Origin: Methyloterricola oryzae
GTDB lineage: Bacteria; Pseudomonadota; Gammaproteobacteria; Methylococcales; Methylococcaceae
DNA length: 64,000 nt
Direction: 5' to 3'
Assembly: GCF_000934725.1 (NCBI RefSeq)
Contig: NZ_JYNS01000008.1
Coordinates: forward strand, 1-64,000
Below the pieces are notes generated by a model that saw only the letters and a list, made by a program, of their open reading frames with translations, ran no database searches and was not told where the DNA came from. Positions 35,868 to 49,058 of the stretch are shown here, in pieces; position 1 is the first letter of the stretch, and each line of letters starts with the position of its first letter. Both the position numbers and the translations under genes were made by a program.

Positions 35868-38144
35868 TCAGGCCGGTTCCTCCAGGGTCTGCTCCCGTGT
35901 ACCCACGATGGAAAACGAGAGCCTGTCATCCACCACACTGATTCGGACCATGCCGCCGCTGGCCAGCTTGCCGAACAGGATCTCTTCCGCCAGCGGCTTC
36001 TTGATGTTCTCCTGAATAACCCGCGCCATGGGCCGCGCGCCCATCTTGGCGTCACAGCCATGTTGCGCCAGCCACTCGCGCGCATCAGCCTCGAGCGCTA
36101 GGGAGACATGCTTCTCCGCAAGCTGCGATTCCAGTTCGAACACGAACTTGTCCACCACCTGCCGGATGATATCCATGTTCAACGCCTTGAACTGGATAAT
36201 GGCATCCAAGCGGTTGCGGAACTCCGGAGCAAACAGGCGCTCGATGGCCTTCATGCTGTCGGTGGAATGATCTTGCTGGGTGAAGCCCATGGATGGACGG
36301 TCGCTGTCCGTGGCGCCGGCGTTGGTGGTCATGATCAGCACCACGTTGCGGAAATCCGCCTTGCGCCCGTTGTTATCCGTGAGCGTGCCGTGGTCCATCA
36401 CCTGCAGCAGCAGATTGAAGACATCCGGATGGGCTTTCTCGATTTCGTCCAGCAACAGAACGGCGTGCGGCTGTTTGGCGATGGCCTCGGTCAACAGGCC
36501 TCCCTGATCAAACCCTACATAGCCCGGCGGCGCGCCGATCAGACGGGAGACGGTGTGACGCTCCATGTATTCCGACATGTCGAAACGGATCAATTCAATG
36601 CCCAGCACCTTGGCCAGTTGACGGCTCACTTCCGTCTTGCCGACACCGGTGGGTCCCGCGAAGAGGAAAGAGCCTATCGGCTTCTGGGATTCCCGCAGCC
36701 CCGCCCGAGAGAGCTTGATGGCCGAACCCAGGGCGGTGATGGCCTCGTCCTGCCCAAACACCAGCATTCTCAGGTTCTTGTCCAGATCCTTGAGCTTATC
36801 GCGGTCGTTGGTGGAAATGGTCTTGGGCGGAATCCGCGCGATCTTGGCGACGATATCTTCGATCTCCAGGGTGCCGATCAGCTTTCGGCGCTTGGAAACC
36901 GGCAACAGCCGCTGGCAGGCCCCTGCCTCGTCGATCACGTCGATCGCCTTGTCTGGCAGATGCCGGTCGTTGATGTAACGGCTGGAAAGCTCCGCCGCGG
37001 TGCGCAGCGCAGCCAGCGAATATTTCACTTCATGGTGCTTCTCGAAACGGGATTTCAGGCCCTTGAGGATCTGATAGGTTTCGTCCACGCTGGGCTCATG
37101 GATATCGATCTTCTGAAAGCGCCGCGCCAGGGCCCGGTCCTTCTCGAAGATCCCGCGATATTCCTGGTAAGTCGTCGAGCCGATGCAGCGTAGCTCCCCC
37201 GAAGCCAATACCGGCTTGATCAGGTTGGAAGCATCCATCACGCCGCCGGAAGCCGAGCCCGCCCCGATGATGGTATGGATCTCGTCGATGAACAGGATGG
37301 AGTTGGCCTCTTTCTTCAATTGGGCCAGCAGGCTCTTCAGGCGCTTCTCGAAATCACCGCGGTATTTGGTGCCAGCAACCAGGGAACCCAGGTCCAGGGC
37401 ATAGATAACACTGTCACGGAGAATCTCGGGCACCTCGCCTTCAACGATCTTCTTGGCCAGGCCCTCGGCGATGGCGGTCTTGCCAACCCCGGCCTCTCCT
37501 ACGAGCAAGGGATTGTTCTTGCGCCTGCGGCACAGCACCTGGATGGTGCGCTCGATCTCCTCCTTGCGGCCGATGAGCGGATCGATCTTGCCCTTGCGAG
37601 CCAGGTCATTGAGGTTCGCGGCGAATTTCTCCAAGGGATTGGCGGAAATGCCGGCTTCCGCCTCCTCGCCTTCGGCAGCGGTATTGCGCGCAGCCGGCTC
37701 GCTTTCTTCCCGTACCTTGGAAATTCCGTGCGAGATGTAATTGACGATGTCCAGACGGGTGATGTCCTGCTTGTTGAGCAGATACACCGCTTGCGAATCC
37801 TGCTCGCTGAAGATCGCCACCAGCACGTTGGCGCCGGTGACCTCCTTCTTGCCGGAGGACTGCACGTGAAACGCGGCGCGCTGCAGCACCCGCTGAAACC
37901 CGAGCGTCGGCTGGGTGTCACGCTTGACCCCGGCAGGAATCAAAGGCGTGGTCTCGTCCAGGAACTCGGTCAGTTCCTTGCGCAGGGTGTCGATGTTGCA
38001 GCCGCAGGCCCGCAGGACCTCCAGGGCGGCCACATTGTCGAGCATGGCCAGCAGCAGATGCTCCACGGTAATGAATTCGTGCCGTTTCTCGTAGGCGGTG
38101 CGAAAAGCGGCGTTGAGCGAGTTTTCGAGTTCTTTGCTTAACAT
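35868..38144 (-). CDS. clpA: ATP-dependent Clp protease ATP-binding subunit ClpA
   Basis: AAA+ unfoldase that feeds substrates to ClpP. 758 residues: N-terminal ClpS-binding repeats ([17 protein letters not shown]), first AAA module with Walker A GEAGVGKT near 217 and [13 protein letters not shown], second module with GPTGVGKT near 500 and [29 protein letters not shown] ClpP-binding IGF/L-type loop is expected between these. 12 bases downstream of clpS, so one transcription unit. Confidence 0.98.
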   Translation of the reverse strand: MLSKELENSLNAAFRTAYEKRHEFITVEHLLLAMLDNVAALEVLRACGCNIDTLRKELTEFLDETTPLIPAGVKRDTQPTLGFQRVLQRAAFHVQSSGKKEVTGANVLVAIFSEQDSQAVYLLNKQDITRLDIVNYISHGISKVREESEPAARNTAAEGEEAEAGISANPLEKFAANLNDLARKGKIDPLIGRKEEIERTIQVLCRRRKNNPLLVGEAGVGKTAIAEGLAKKIVEGEVPEILRDSVIYALDLGSLVAGTKYRGDFEKRLKSLLAQLKKEANSILFIDEIHTIIGAGSASGGVMDASNLIKPVLASGELRCIGSTTYQEYRGIFEKDRALARRFQKIDIHEPSVDETYQILKGLKSRFEKHHEVKYSLAALRTAAELSSRYINDRHLPDKAIDVIDEAGACQRLLPVSKRRKLIGTLEIEDIVAKIARIPPKTISTNDRDKLKDLDKNLRMLVFGQDEAITALGSAIKLSRAGLRESQKPIGSFLFAGPTGVGKTEVSRQLAKVLGIELIRFDMSEYMERHTVSRLIGAPPGYVGFDQGGLLTEAIAKQPHAVLLLDEIEKAHPDVFNLLLQVMDHGTLTDNNGRKADFRNVVLIMTTNAGATDSDRPSMGFTQQDHSTDSMKAIERLFAPEFRNRLDAIIQFKALNMDIIRQVVDKFVFELESQLAEKHVSLALEADAREWLAQHGCDAKMGARPMARVIQENIKKPLAEEILFGKLASGGMVRISVVDDRLSFSIVGTREQTLEEPA

Positions 38145-38156
38145 AGTGGTGTCCGA

Positions 38157-38477
38157 CTAGGCCTCTTCCATCGTACACATCAATGGATGCTGATGTTTTC
38201 GGGAAAAATCATTGACCAACCTGACCTTGGTTTCTGCCACGTCCTTGGAGAACACGCCGCAAACACCGATACCGCGGGTGTGGACATGCAACATGACCTG
38301 AGTGGCTTTCTCCTCGCTCATTCCAAAAAAGTTCCTTAGCACCATCACGACGAAGTCCATGGGGGTAAAGTCGTCGTTCAGAAGAATCACCTTGAACAGC
38401 GGCGGCCGCTTCAACTGCGGCTCAGCTTCCTGTACCTCAAGCTCATCATTGAGTTTGTGTTCAGGGTCTTGAGACAT
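38157..38477 (-). CDS. clpS: ATP-dependent Clp protease adaptor ClpS
   Basis: N-recognin that hands N-degron substrates to ClpA. 106 residues with the family core [33 protein letters not shown] and [20 protein letters not shown]. Start at 38477 has GAGG at good spacing; the longer frame to 38561 is rejected. With aat and bpt 3 kb away, this completes the N-degron pathway. Confidence 0.97.
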   Translation of the reverse strand: MSQDPEHKLNDELEVQEAEPQLKRPPLFKVILLNDDFTPMDFVVMVLRNFFGMSEEKATQVMLHVHTRGIGVCGVFSKDVAETKVRLVNDFSRKHQHPLMCTMEEA

Positions 38478-38516
38478 CAATTCCTCGTTGATACGAATTC
38501 GCTGTGACGATGATTT

Positions 38517-38525
38517 ACTATAGCA
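38517..38525 (-). promoter_or_regulatory. Extended -10 promoter of clpSA
   Basis: Minus-strand TGC-TATAGT, an extended -10 element 40 bases before clpS. Confidence 0.4.
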
Positions 38526-38602
38526 CCCGGAAACTGACGAGTGTAAGACCGCGAAATGCAACTCGCCGTTCCCTGAAACCTCCCTGATTCAAACCTTTGG
38601 CA

Positions 38603-39355
38603 TCAGTTACGGCGTATGGCGTCACGCCGATCGGGAAACGGCAGACGCGTGGGCAGCACCCACATCTCATACATCGACACGACCCACATGAACACGAAGG
38701 CCATCGCCAATCCGCCGCCCCCCACGATGACCAGCAGGGCAAAATGCGGGTTCAGCTTGGTCAGCCACCAGGACGTGATATCCATGATCAGGAAGATATA
38801 CGGCATGATGATGGCGGAGGCTTTCAATTTGAGCGGCACGCCGGACGACAGGGAAAATATGCCGCCCACGAACATAAAGATGAAGGCGATGCCGAATAAG
38901 TGGATATGCGAAACCCGGGTGAGCGAGGCGAAGGTCGCGCCTTCGTCTGAGCGGGTATACTTTTCCAGGTTATCGAATTTGCTGAAATCGGGGAGCCCGC
39001 CGGCCTCCGCGTTGTGGCAGGCGACGCAATGGGTATCCACCAGGGACTTGATCTCCGTGTCATAGGCGCCCTTGTCGGCGCCATCACGAACCCACTGGAT
39101 GATCTTGAATCGCACATCGTCCGGCGCGTTGGCCTTCATGGATCCGTTCAGCTTGCTTTCCAGCGGCGAGCCAGAGCGGTTACCGTAATAGCTATAGACC
39201 ACGTCTTCGATGGACAGACCGAATTTGCCATCGGCCATGCCATGGGTAAACAGGATCTGCACCATCGCCATGGCGTAACCAATTGCGATCACCATCAAAT
39301 ACCCGGAAAATAACAGCTTGACGGAAATTCCCAGGTTGCTGAGATTGGTCGGCAT
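38603..39355 (-). CDS. Membrane-bound c-type cytochrome of unknown function
   Basis: A 250-residue inner-membrane protein. One helix at about 13-35 precedes a periplasmic region with a single haem-binding motif CVACH (110-114), followed by four predicted helices (about 148-170, 176-193, 203-223, with a short tail). The haem region resembles a cytochrome c inserted between membrane helices (THCVACHNAEAGGLPDFSKF). I do not recognise a named family. GGAG lies 8 bases before the ATG. Neighbours (clpS, Nudix hydrolase) give no clue. Possibly an electron-transfer or redox-sensing membrane protein. Confidence 0.75.
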   Translation of the reverse strand: MPTNLSNLGISVKLLFSGYLMVIAIGYAMAMVQILFTHGMADGKFGLSIEDVVYSYYGNRSGSPLESKLNGSMKANAPDDVRFKIIQWVRDGADKGAYDTEIKSLVDTHCVACHNAEAGGLPDFSKFDNLEKYTRSDEGATFASLTRVSHIHLFGIAFIFMFVGGIFSLSSGVPLKLKASAIIMPYIFLIMDITSWWLTKLNPHFALLVIVGGGGLAMAFVFMWVVSMYEMWVLPTRLPFPDRRDAIRRN

Positions 39356-39457
39356 CGATCGGCTCCCATGTCCCGTTCATTGGCCTACAGCATTGTACGG
39401 TTATTCTTAGTGAGTGCGGCCCGATTGACAACACCTGCGGTGAAAAACATTAGTGCC

Positions 39458-39930
39458 ATGTACAAACAGCAAAACTCCGATGCGGCCAACCGCCCTCGCC
39501 TGACGGTCGCGGCCGTCGCGGAAATGAACGGACGCTTTCTGTTCGTCGAGGAACGGCTGCGCAACGGCGAACTGGTGATCAACCAGCCCGCGGGCCATGT
39601 GGAGCACGGCGAAACGCTTCTGGAGGCGGTCGTGCGGGAAACCCTGGAAGAAACGGCCTGGGACTTCAGGCCGGACTTTTTGGTGGGCGTCTACCTGTGG
39701 CAACATCCGACGACCCATACCAGTTTCCTGCGCGTGACCTTTGCCGGCGGTGTCGCCGGCCGGCGCGAGAACCTGGAACTGGATGAAGGCATCGAAAGGG
39801 CAATCTGGCTGACGCCGGAGGAACTGGCGGCGCAGTCGCAGCGGCATCGCAGCCCCCTGGTACACAGCGCACTGGCGGACTACCTGTCCGGAGAGCGCTA
39901 TCCGATGGCGCTTCTCAAATCCCTACTGCC

Positions 39931-39934
<4 letters not shown>
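39458..39934 (+). CDS. Nudix hydrolase (NudJ-like)
   Basis: Hydrolase of nucleoside diphosphate-linked compounds; the NudJ group acts on thiamine pyrophosphates and nucleoside phosphates. 158 residues with a complete Nudix box at 46-68 ([20 protein letters not shown]). In E. coli nudJ also lies directly upstream of mnmA. Here the stop overlaps the GTG of mnmA. The start at 39458 gives the family length; ribosome site weak. A GTG at 39440 is an alternative. Confidence 0.9.
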
Positions 39935-43081
<3,147 letters not shown>

Positions 43082-43088
43082 CCCGGCC

Positions 43089-44411
43089 ATGGACGAAGCC
43101 TTCCGGCCGTTGGCTGACCGCCTGCGACCGAGGATGCTCGATGAGTATATCGGCCAGTCTCACCTGATCGCCCCGCGCAAACCTCTGTACGAAGCGATCA
43201 AGGCGGGGCGCCTGCACTCCATGATCCTGTGGGGGCCGCCCGGCACCGGCAAGACCACCTTGGCACGCCTCATCGCCCACCACGCGGACGCCCATTTTCT
43301 CACCCTGTCCGCCGTTCTTTCCGGTGTGAAGGAGATACGCGAGGCCGTGGCCGAAGCTCGGCGGGTGCAGGCGGAGGAGCAGCGCCGGAGCCTTTTGTTT
43401 GTGGACGAGGTCCACCGCTTCAACAAGTCGCAGCAGGATGCCTTCTTGCCCCATGTGGAGGATGGTACGGTGTTTTTCATCGGCGCCACTACGGAGAACC
43501 CATCCTTCGAGCTGAACAACGCGCTGCTCTCCCGTGCCCGCGTCTATGTCCTGAAAGGCCTCAGCGAGGATGACCTGGGCAAAGTGGCTGCGAGAGCCCT
43601 GGCCCTGGAAGCGGAGCGTCTGGGCGTGGATATGGATTTTCCGTCGGAACTGCGCCGCTGGTATGTCGACGCCGCGGACGGGGATGCGCGCCGTCTGCTG
43701 AACCTGCTGGAAATCACCCTGGACCTGCTGCAAGCTGAACAGGCCACCGTCGACGCCGGGAGCAGGCTCTCCGTAAGCGAAGAACTGGCTCGCCAGGTCC
43801 TGGAAGGCGGCTCGGCGCGGCGCTTCGACAAGCAGGGCGAGGATTTCTACAATCAGATATCGGCGCTACACAAATCAGTCCGGGGCAGTGCCCCGGACGC
43901 GGCGCTTTATTGGCTCTGCCGCATGCTGGACGGCGGCTGCGACCCCATCTACCTGGCTCGCCGCATCGTGCGCATCGCCAGCGAAGACATCGGCAATGCC
44001 GATCCAAGGGCGTTGCAGCTGGCGCTCAACGCCTGGGACACGCAGGAGCGCCTGGGATCGCCGGAAGGCGAACTGGCGCTGGCGCAGGCCGTCCTATACC
44101 TGGCCTGCGCGCCCAAGAGCAATGCAGTCTACGCGGCTTACAACGCGGCGCGGCAGGATGCCAGCACGACCGGGAGCCTGGAGGTGCCCTTGCATCTGCG
44201 CAACGCACCGACCCGATTGATGCGCGAACTGGATTACGGCAAGGCCTACCGCTACGCTCACGACGAACCGGAGGCCTACGCGGCGGGAGAGAATTATTTT
44301 CCGGATCGCATGCAGGCGCGAAATTACTACCAACCAGCCCCTCGCGGTCTGGAAATCAAGATAGGCGAGAAATTGAACCGTCTGCGCGAACTGGACAAGG
44401 CTCAGAACTAG
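43089..44411 (+). CDS. rarA: Replication-associated recombination protein A
   Basis: AAA+ ATPase related to clamp loaders, acting at stalled replication forks. 440 residues with Walker [11 protein letters not shown] (48-57), Walker [16 protein letters not shown], sensor [11 protein letters not shown], and the C-terminal MgsA domain ([21 protein letters not shown]). Start 7 bases after the lolA stop. Confidence 0.97.
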   Translation: MDEAFRPLADRLRPRMLDEYIGQSHLIAPRKPLYEAIKAGRLHSMILWGPPGTGKTTLARLIAHHADAHFLTLSAVLSGVKEIREAVAEARRVQAEEQRRSLLFVDEVHRFNKSQQDAFLPHVEDGTVFFIGATTENPSFELNNALLSRARVYVLKGLSEDDLGKVAARALALEAERLGVDMDFPSELRRWYVDAADGDARRLLNLLEITLDLLQAEQATVDAGSRLSVSEELARQVLEGGSARRFDKQGEDFYNQISALHKSVRGSAPDAALYWLCRMLDGGCDPIYLARRIVRIASEDIGNADPRALQLALNAWDTQERLGSPEGELALAQAVLYLACAPKSNAVYAAYNAARQDASTTGSLEVPLHLRNAPTRLMRELDYGKAYRYAHDEPEAYAAGENYFPDRMQARNYYQPAPRGLEIKIGEKLNRLRELDKAQN

Positions 44412-44464
44412 GCCGCACACACAAGCACACGAACACCGTGGCACCCCAGAATCAGGAGGAAGCG

Positions 44465-45052
44465 ATGCAGGAAGACACCGGAAGCGAGCGTCGTCGCTAT
44501 TTTCGCATTGAGGATGAGGTCATCCTGTTCTTTCGTGAAGTCGCACGGGACAGCGTGCCGGAACATGGCGCCTTTCAGGAGCAGGATCTGGACGCCTTTT
44601 CCCTCTCCTCGAAGATGGACCTGTTGACCGCCGAATCGCGCCCGCTCTTGCGCCGCATCGAGCGGGAAGTACCGGACGTGGGCGCTTTCCTGCGCCTACT
44701 CGAGCAAAAGATCGATCTGGTGGCGAAGGCACTGCTATCCAGCGAAACGGATTTGATGGAACAGCCTACGCGCAAGGTGAGCCTGAGCGCCTCTGGGCTC
44801 TCGTTCGAAAGCGAACTGCCATTTCAGATTGGCCGGGTTCTGGAATTGAAGATGGTGCTGCCACCTACCCTGGCCGGCGTGCTTGCCTATGGCAGCGTCG
44901 TCTACTGCCGACCCGCCTCCTTGGCGCATTCATTGTACCAGGTCGCCGTGGATTTCATCGGCCTGCGCGAGCGGGACCGCGAACTGTTGATTCGACACGT
45001 GGTGAAGCGGCAACTCCGGCAGTTGCGTGAACGCAATCAGGCGTCCAATTAG
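44465..45052 (+). CDS. PilZ domain protein
   Basis: Probable cyclic-di-GMP-responsive regulator. 195 residues. The first block (RRRYFRIEDEV, about 9-19) supplies the Arg-rich c-di-GMP motif, and RKVSLSASGLSFESE (about 102-116) the [D/N]xSxxG-like second motif, here with Ser in the first position. Between them lies a helical insertion of about 75 residues. AGGAGGAA precedes the ATG. The flagellar genes elsewhere in the window offer a possible output, but no direct link is seen. Confidence 0.75.
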   Translation: MQEDTGSERRRYFRIEDEVILFFREVARDSVPEHGAFQEQDLDAFSLSSKMDLLTAESRPLLRRIEREVPDVGAFLRLLEQKIDLVAKALLSSETDLMEQPTRKVSLSASGLSFESELPFQIGRVLELKMVLPPTLAGVLAYGSVVYCRPASLAHSLYQVAVDFIGLRERDRELLIRHVVKRQLRQLRERNQASN

Positions 45053-45073
45053 AGCCCGGCCTGCATTCCCAGC

Positions 45074-46066
45074 ATGCAACTCTCGACGGTCCAGAAATCC
45101 CTGCTGACCCAACTGGCGGACGGACGGTTTCATTCGGGTGCGGCCCTCGCCAGAGATCTCGCCCTCAGCCGCACGGCGATCTGGTCGCTGGTGCACGAAC
45201 TGGGTGATTTGGGCCTGGACGTGAATGCCATTCCCGGCAAGGGCTACCGGCTGGGCCAGCCCATGGAACTGCTGGACCGCGACGCCATAGTCTCGGCCCT
45301 GAACGCAAGAGCGCGCGCGGCCCTGCCGCTGTTGGAACTGCATGACTGCATCGATTCCACCAGTACCCGTCTTGGAGCCCTGGCGCGCGAGGGCGCCGAT
45401 TGCGGTAGCGTATGCATCGCCGAAGCGCAGACCGGTGGCCGGGGGCGCATCGGCCGCAACTGGCTGTCGCCTTTTGCGGGCAGCCTGTGTCTCTCGCTGC
45501 TCTGGCATTTCGATGATGCGTCCTCACTTACCGGCCTGAGCCTGGCGGTGGGCGTCGCCACCGTGCGGGCCTTGAGCGCCTGCGGCGTGCATGGCGTCGG
45601 ACTGAAATGGCCCAATGACCTGCTCTGGAACGATCGCAAGCTGGGCGGCATATTGCTGGAAGTATCCGGCGAAGCGCACGGCCGTCATGCGGCAGTCATA
45701 GGCATCGGACTCAACGTGCAGATTTCCCAACAGACCGGCATGTGCATCGACCAGGCCTGGACCGATCTACGCACCGTTGCCGCGGGTCCCCCCCCTGGAC
45801 GCAATCGACTGGCTGCCACACTCTTGAATGAATTGGTGGACTTGCTGCAAAGCTACCCCGACACGGGGCTGGCCGCCTACCTGGATCAGTGGAACGCCCT
45901 GCACTGCATGCGTGGCCGCCGCGTCGTATTGCATCAAGGAAGCGTGTCGGTGCGCGGCGAGGTAATAGGCATCGATCCGCTGGGTCTGCTGATCCTGCGT
46001 CTTGAAAATGGCGAGCAAAAGGCCTTTGCTTCCGGTGACGTCCGGGTCCGGTTGGATGCAGGCTGA
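45074..46066 (+). CDS. birA: Biotin-protein ligase / biotin operon repressor
   Basis: Activates biotin to biotinyl-AMP and attaches it to carboxyl carrier protein. 330 residues: N-terminal winged helix-turn-helix (HSGAALARDLALSRTAIWSLV), the catalytic loop GRGRIGRNW near 123-131, KWPNDLLWNDRKLGGILLE, and a small C-terminal SH3-like domain. The HTH suggests it also represses biotin genes. Overlaps coaX by 11 bases. Confidence 0.96.
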   Translation: MQLSTVQKSLLTQLADGRFHSGAALARDLALSRTAIWSLVHELGDLGLDVNAIPGKGYRLGQPMELLDRDAIVSALNARARAALPLLELHDCIDSTSTRLGALAREGADCGSVCIAEAQTGGRGRIGRNWLSPFAGSLCLSLLWHFDDASSLTGLSLAVGVATVRALSACGVHGVGLKWPNDLLWNDRKLGGILLEVSGEAHGRHAAVIGIGLNVQISQQTGMCIDQAWTDLRTVAAGPPPGRNRLAATLLNELVDLLQSYPDTGLAAYLDQWNALHCMRGRRVVLHQGSVSVRGEVIGIDPLGLLILRLENGEQKAFASGDVRVRLDAG

Positions 46067-46811
46067 GCCGGTGTTGCTGGTGGATGCCGGCAACAGCCGA
46101 ATCAAGTGGGGGCTGGGGCATAAGGGACGGATTCAGGCCGAGGTCCCATTCTGCAGTCGTGGCGCCGGCCTGGAGCAGGATCTGCAGAGGCTTTGGGCCG
46201 GCCTGCCCAAGCCTGATCGCATCCTCGTCTCCAACGTCGCCGGTAATCAAACAGCCAACGCGCTGTCAGACTGGACTCTGCGCACTTGGGGGCTTACCCC
46301 GCACTTCGTGCGCTCCCAGCGCGCCGCCTGCGGGGTGATCAATGGCTACGAGGAACCGGAGGCCTTGGGCGTGGATCGTTGGGTTGCACTTATCGCTGCC
46401 CATGGACTGTACCGGGAACCGTTTTGCATCGCCGATTGCGGCACCGCGCTGACCCTGGACGCGATGGATGCGCAGGGTCGCCATCTGGGTGGTCTGATAG
46501 CGCCGGGCCTGGGTTTGATGCGACAATCACTTGGAGCGGGCACCGCAGCCCTGAGCAGCCTGCCGCCGGGCCGGAACGCTGTACCGGCCGGCAATACCGC
46601 CGATGCGGTTCAGAGCGGAACCTTGCTCATGGCGTCTGCCTTGGTCGAACGATTTGCCCGCCACATGGAGTCACGCTTCGGCGCGGTTCCGCGCCTTGTC
46701 CTGACCGGCGGCGATGCGCTAGCAGTGAGCAATGAATTGAATTTCCCCTATGTCATGGAGCCGGATCTGATTCTGCGCGGTTTGGTGCTCATAGCAGAGG
46801 ACGCTGCATGA
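46056..46811 (+). CDS. coaX: Type III pantothenate kinase
   Basis: First step of coenzyme A synthesis. 251 residues with the ASKHA-fold motifs LLVDAGNSRIKWG (phosphate 1), PEALGVDRWVALIAAHG, FCIADCGTALTLDAMD (phosphate 2) and RLVLTGGDA. The pairing birA-coaX is common in proteobacteria. Its stop overlaps the next start by 4 bases. Confidence 0.95.
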   Translation: MQAEPVLLVDAGNSRIKWGLGHKGRIQAEVPFCSRGAGLEQDLQRLWAGLPKPDRILVSNVAGNQTANALSDWTLRTWGLTPHFVRSQRAACGVINGYEEPEALGVDRWVALIAAHGLYREPFCIADCGTALTLDAMDAQGRHLGGLIAPGLGLMRQSLGAGTAALSSLPPGRNAVPAGNTADAVQSGTLLMASALVERFARHMESRFGAVPRLVLTGGDALAVSNELNFPYVMEPDLILRGLVLIAEDAA

Positions 46812-47560
46812 AGTATCTCTTCTTTCTGTTGATGGTGATCAACATCGCCTTCTACCTCTGGGAAACCGGGGCGGGACGCGAGAGGTCGAGTTTTGACACG
46901 GTGGAAATCAAACTGCCGGACGATACCGAACGTATCGTGCTGATCGACGAACTGCCGGCAGTGCCGCACCTTTCGCCGGATCCTCTGGCCAAGGGGGAAG
47001 CGGTGCTGGAACAGCCTTCCCTGGTGGCTACCACGCCAGCGCGCAGCCGCTCCACACAGGCATCGCCCTCGCCCACTCCGCGTCCTCCCGACCCGTTCTG
47101 CTACCGTCTGGGTCCCTATCGAAGCGAAGGTCAGGCCCGTGGCGCCAAGGACCTGCTGCAAGAGCAGGTCGGCGAAGCCGAGGTCGTGGCGGGGTTTGCG
47201 GAAACGCCCGATGGCTTCTGGGTGCTTTATCCCAAGGCGGAGAGTGTCGACGCGGCCAAATTCAACCGCACTATGCTGATGAGCAAAGGCATCAAGGAAT
47301 TGTGGGTTTTCGACAAGGGTGAATTGGCGGGGGCCATCTCCCTTGGCCTGTACCAGACGCGGGAGAAAGCCGAACTGGCGCAGAAGAGCTACTTCGCGCA
47401 AAACCTGAACGTGGAGATCGTGCCTCGGATGAGTCGCTCCCACGCGCTATGGGTCAAGTTGCACTGGGAGGGTGAGCCTGAAGAATTGAAGGATATGATC
47501 GACCGGTTGCCGGCCGCCCGCCAAAACACAGCACAACCCGAACTCAAAAGCTGCGACTGA
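46808..47560 (+). CDS. Membrane-anchored SPOR-like domain protein
   Basis: A 250-residue protein with one N-terminal membrane anchor (YLFFLLMVINIAFYLW), a Pro/Ser-rich linker, and a C-terminal region that resembles one or two SPOR repeats (YRLGPYRSEGQARGAKDLLQ and SLGLYQTREKAELAQKSYFA). SPOR domains bind denuded peptidoglycan at the septum. It is translationally coupled to coaX; the birA-coaX-SPOR order recurs in related bacteria. Role in division or wall binding is inferred. Confidence 0.75.
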   Translation: MKYLFFLLMVINIAFYLWETGAGRERSSFDTVEIKLPDDTERIVLIDELPAVPHLSPDPLAKGEAVLEQPSLVATTPARSRSTQASPSPTPRPPDPFCYRLGPYRSEGQARGAKDLLQEQVGEAEVVAGFAETPDGFWVLYPKAESVDAAKFNRTMLMSKGIKELWVFDKGELAGAISLGLYQTREKAELAQKSYFAQNLNVEIVPRMSRSHALWVKLHWEGEPEELKDMIDRLPAARQNTAQPELKSCD

Positions 47561-47589
47561 GCGCTGCCTCCCGCGAGGATAGCGCCGTT

Positions 47590-48597
47590 TCAACCCTTGC
47601 CTGCAGCCGCCAGGTCGGGTTCCGCGACCAACTCTCGCTCACTCCAGCGGCAAATCATCAGCAACAGGAACTGTGCGCCGAAGATCAGGTTGGCGAGCAG
47701 CAAATGCACGGGCTGCACGGCGGCCGGAAAGCCCAGCCGATCCAGGGTGACCCCACTCAAAATGGCCACCAGAACGAGGCCCGCCAGCGACATGGCGACA
47801 CGCCGTAGCAGCATGCTGGCCCCTGCAGTGCGTAAAATCTTCCAGACCAGCCACAGGTTGGTGAACAGGATGACGGACGAAAAAGAGCGGTGGACATAGA
47901 AGATGACGGGGAACTCCTCACGCCACAGATGCCGCTCGCCCTGCTCGAAAGCCATGGAAATGAGGTCCACCGATTCGCGAATCTGCGTACCCATGGCCAC
48001 CTGCAGCAAGGTCATGGAGATTGCTGCGATCAACACCGTCCGGAATCGGCCAGGCAATGCGCTGGCGCCCGCCGTCGCAAGGCGCTCGCGCTGAGAGCGG
48101 GTGACCGTATAGATCAAGATGCACTGGATCAGGAACGCCATCAACATGTGGAAGGTGATCATCACCGGCCGCAGATTGCTAGCCACCACCGCGGACCCCA
48201 ACCAGCCCTGAAAGCCCATCAACAGAAAGGCGGCCAGTGACCACCAGAAAATTCCTGGGTCGGTCTTTAGAAAATCGCGTGAACGCAACAGCGTCAGGAA
48301 AATCAGGATGCCGGCCGTGGCGCCGATGAGCCGATTGGTGTATTCAGTCCAGGTCTTGACGGGATTGAAATTGGTGTCGGCGTAGCCCCGCGCCGCGTAA
48401 ACCGCATGGTAATCAGCGGGCAGTTGCGCTTCGTCGGTCGGAGGAATCCATTGGCCGAAGCAGGTGGGCCAGTCCGGGCACCCCATGCCCGCCCCCGATG
48501 CGCGGACAGTACTTCCCGCCAATATGACGAGGTAGATGGAAGCGATGGTCAGAATGCCCAGGCGTAGGAAGCGGGCGCAGGCAGACGAATTTGGCAT
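47590..48597 (-). CDS. ctaA: Haem A synthase (COX15/CtaA)
   Basis: Oxidises haem O to haem A for aa3-type cytochrome oxidases. 335 residues with eight predicted transmembrane helices. Family motifs: GSTVRASGAGMGCPDWPTC near the N-terminus (the Cys pair at the first loop), EYTNRLIGATAG, and VHRSFSSVILF. The GMGCPDWP form with long loop is the proteobacterial COX15 type. Convergent with the SPOR gene. Oxidase structural genes are not in the window. Confidence 0.92.
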   Translation of the reverse strand: MPNSSACARFLRLGILTIASIYLVILAGSTVRASGAGMGCPDWPTCFGQWIPPTDEAQLPADYHAVYAARGYADTNFNPVKTWTEYTNRLIGATAGILIFLTLLRSRDFLKTDPGIFWWSLAAFLLMGFQGWLGSAVVASNLRPVMITFHMLMAFLIQCILIYTVTRSQRERLATAGASALPGRFRTVLIAAISMTLLQVAMGTQIRESVDLISMAFEQGERHLWREEFPVIFYVHRSFSSVILFTNLWLVWKILRTAGASMLLRRVAMSLAGLVLVAILSGVTLDRLGFPAAVQPVHLLLANLIFGAQFLLLMICRWSERELVAEPDLAAAGKG

Positions 48598-49058
48598 GGC
48601 TTAATTGGCGAGGTGTCAACAAATTGGGCATGATACCACCGCTGCTCGATTACCGGGTCAACCTGATCAGCGTAAACCCGGCGCCGCCGGACAAACCGTC
48701 TAAATGGCTGAATCTTCAGGTATATGATTCGATAAAAGGTTACGGGAGTCGGCTTGGTGGAGCCCATGCGAGGTTGACAGCACAAACCTTCCGGCTATCG
48801 TGAAACCCAATTTACTCAAAACAAAGAAGGAAATGTGCGCACGTAAGATTCAGCTTACGATCGTTTTCTAATACTTAACTGGCGCCATCTGCCGATGCCC
48901 AGTGTGCAGCACGTCACTCGCCAGCTCCGCCCTAACCGCCGTTTGGACCCGATCATCGGTCACGTGCCGGAGCACATGAAACTGGAATTTCGCCTGTCAC
49001 GATGAAACTCCGCAACCAGCGAGTTTCCCTGGACCGAACACACGATGGAGACTGAAGC
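48598..49058. other. Divergent intergenic region ctaA / chemoreceptor
   Basis: 461 bases without a convincing gene. Near ctaA there is an extended -10-like element on the minus strand (TGG-TATCAT, 48635-48630). A perfect inverted repeat CGTAAG-N6-CTTACG lies at 48842-48859. GCCGAT at 48891 resembles a sigma-28 -10, but the matching -35 is poor. Confidence 0.4.
48842..48859. repeat. Inverted repeat CGTAAG-ATTCAG-CTTACG
   Basis: Perfect 6-6-6 inverted repeat about 200 bases before the chemoreceptor gene, in the divergent region with ctaA. Possible operator; unassigned. Confidence 0.3.

Noticed and set aside
48860-48900. Sigma-28 promoter for the chemoreceptor
   Set aside because: GCCGAT matches the -10 start, but the -35 region at the required spacing is poor.
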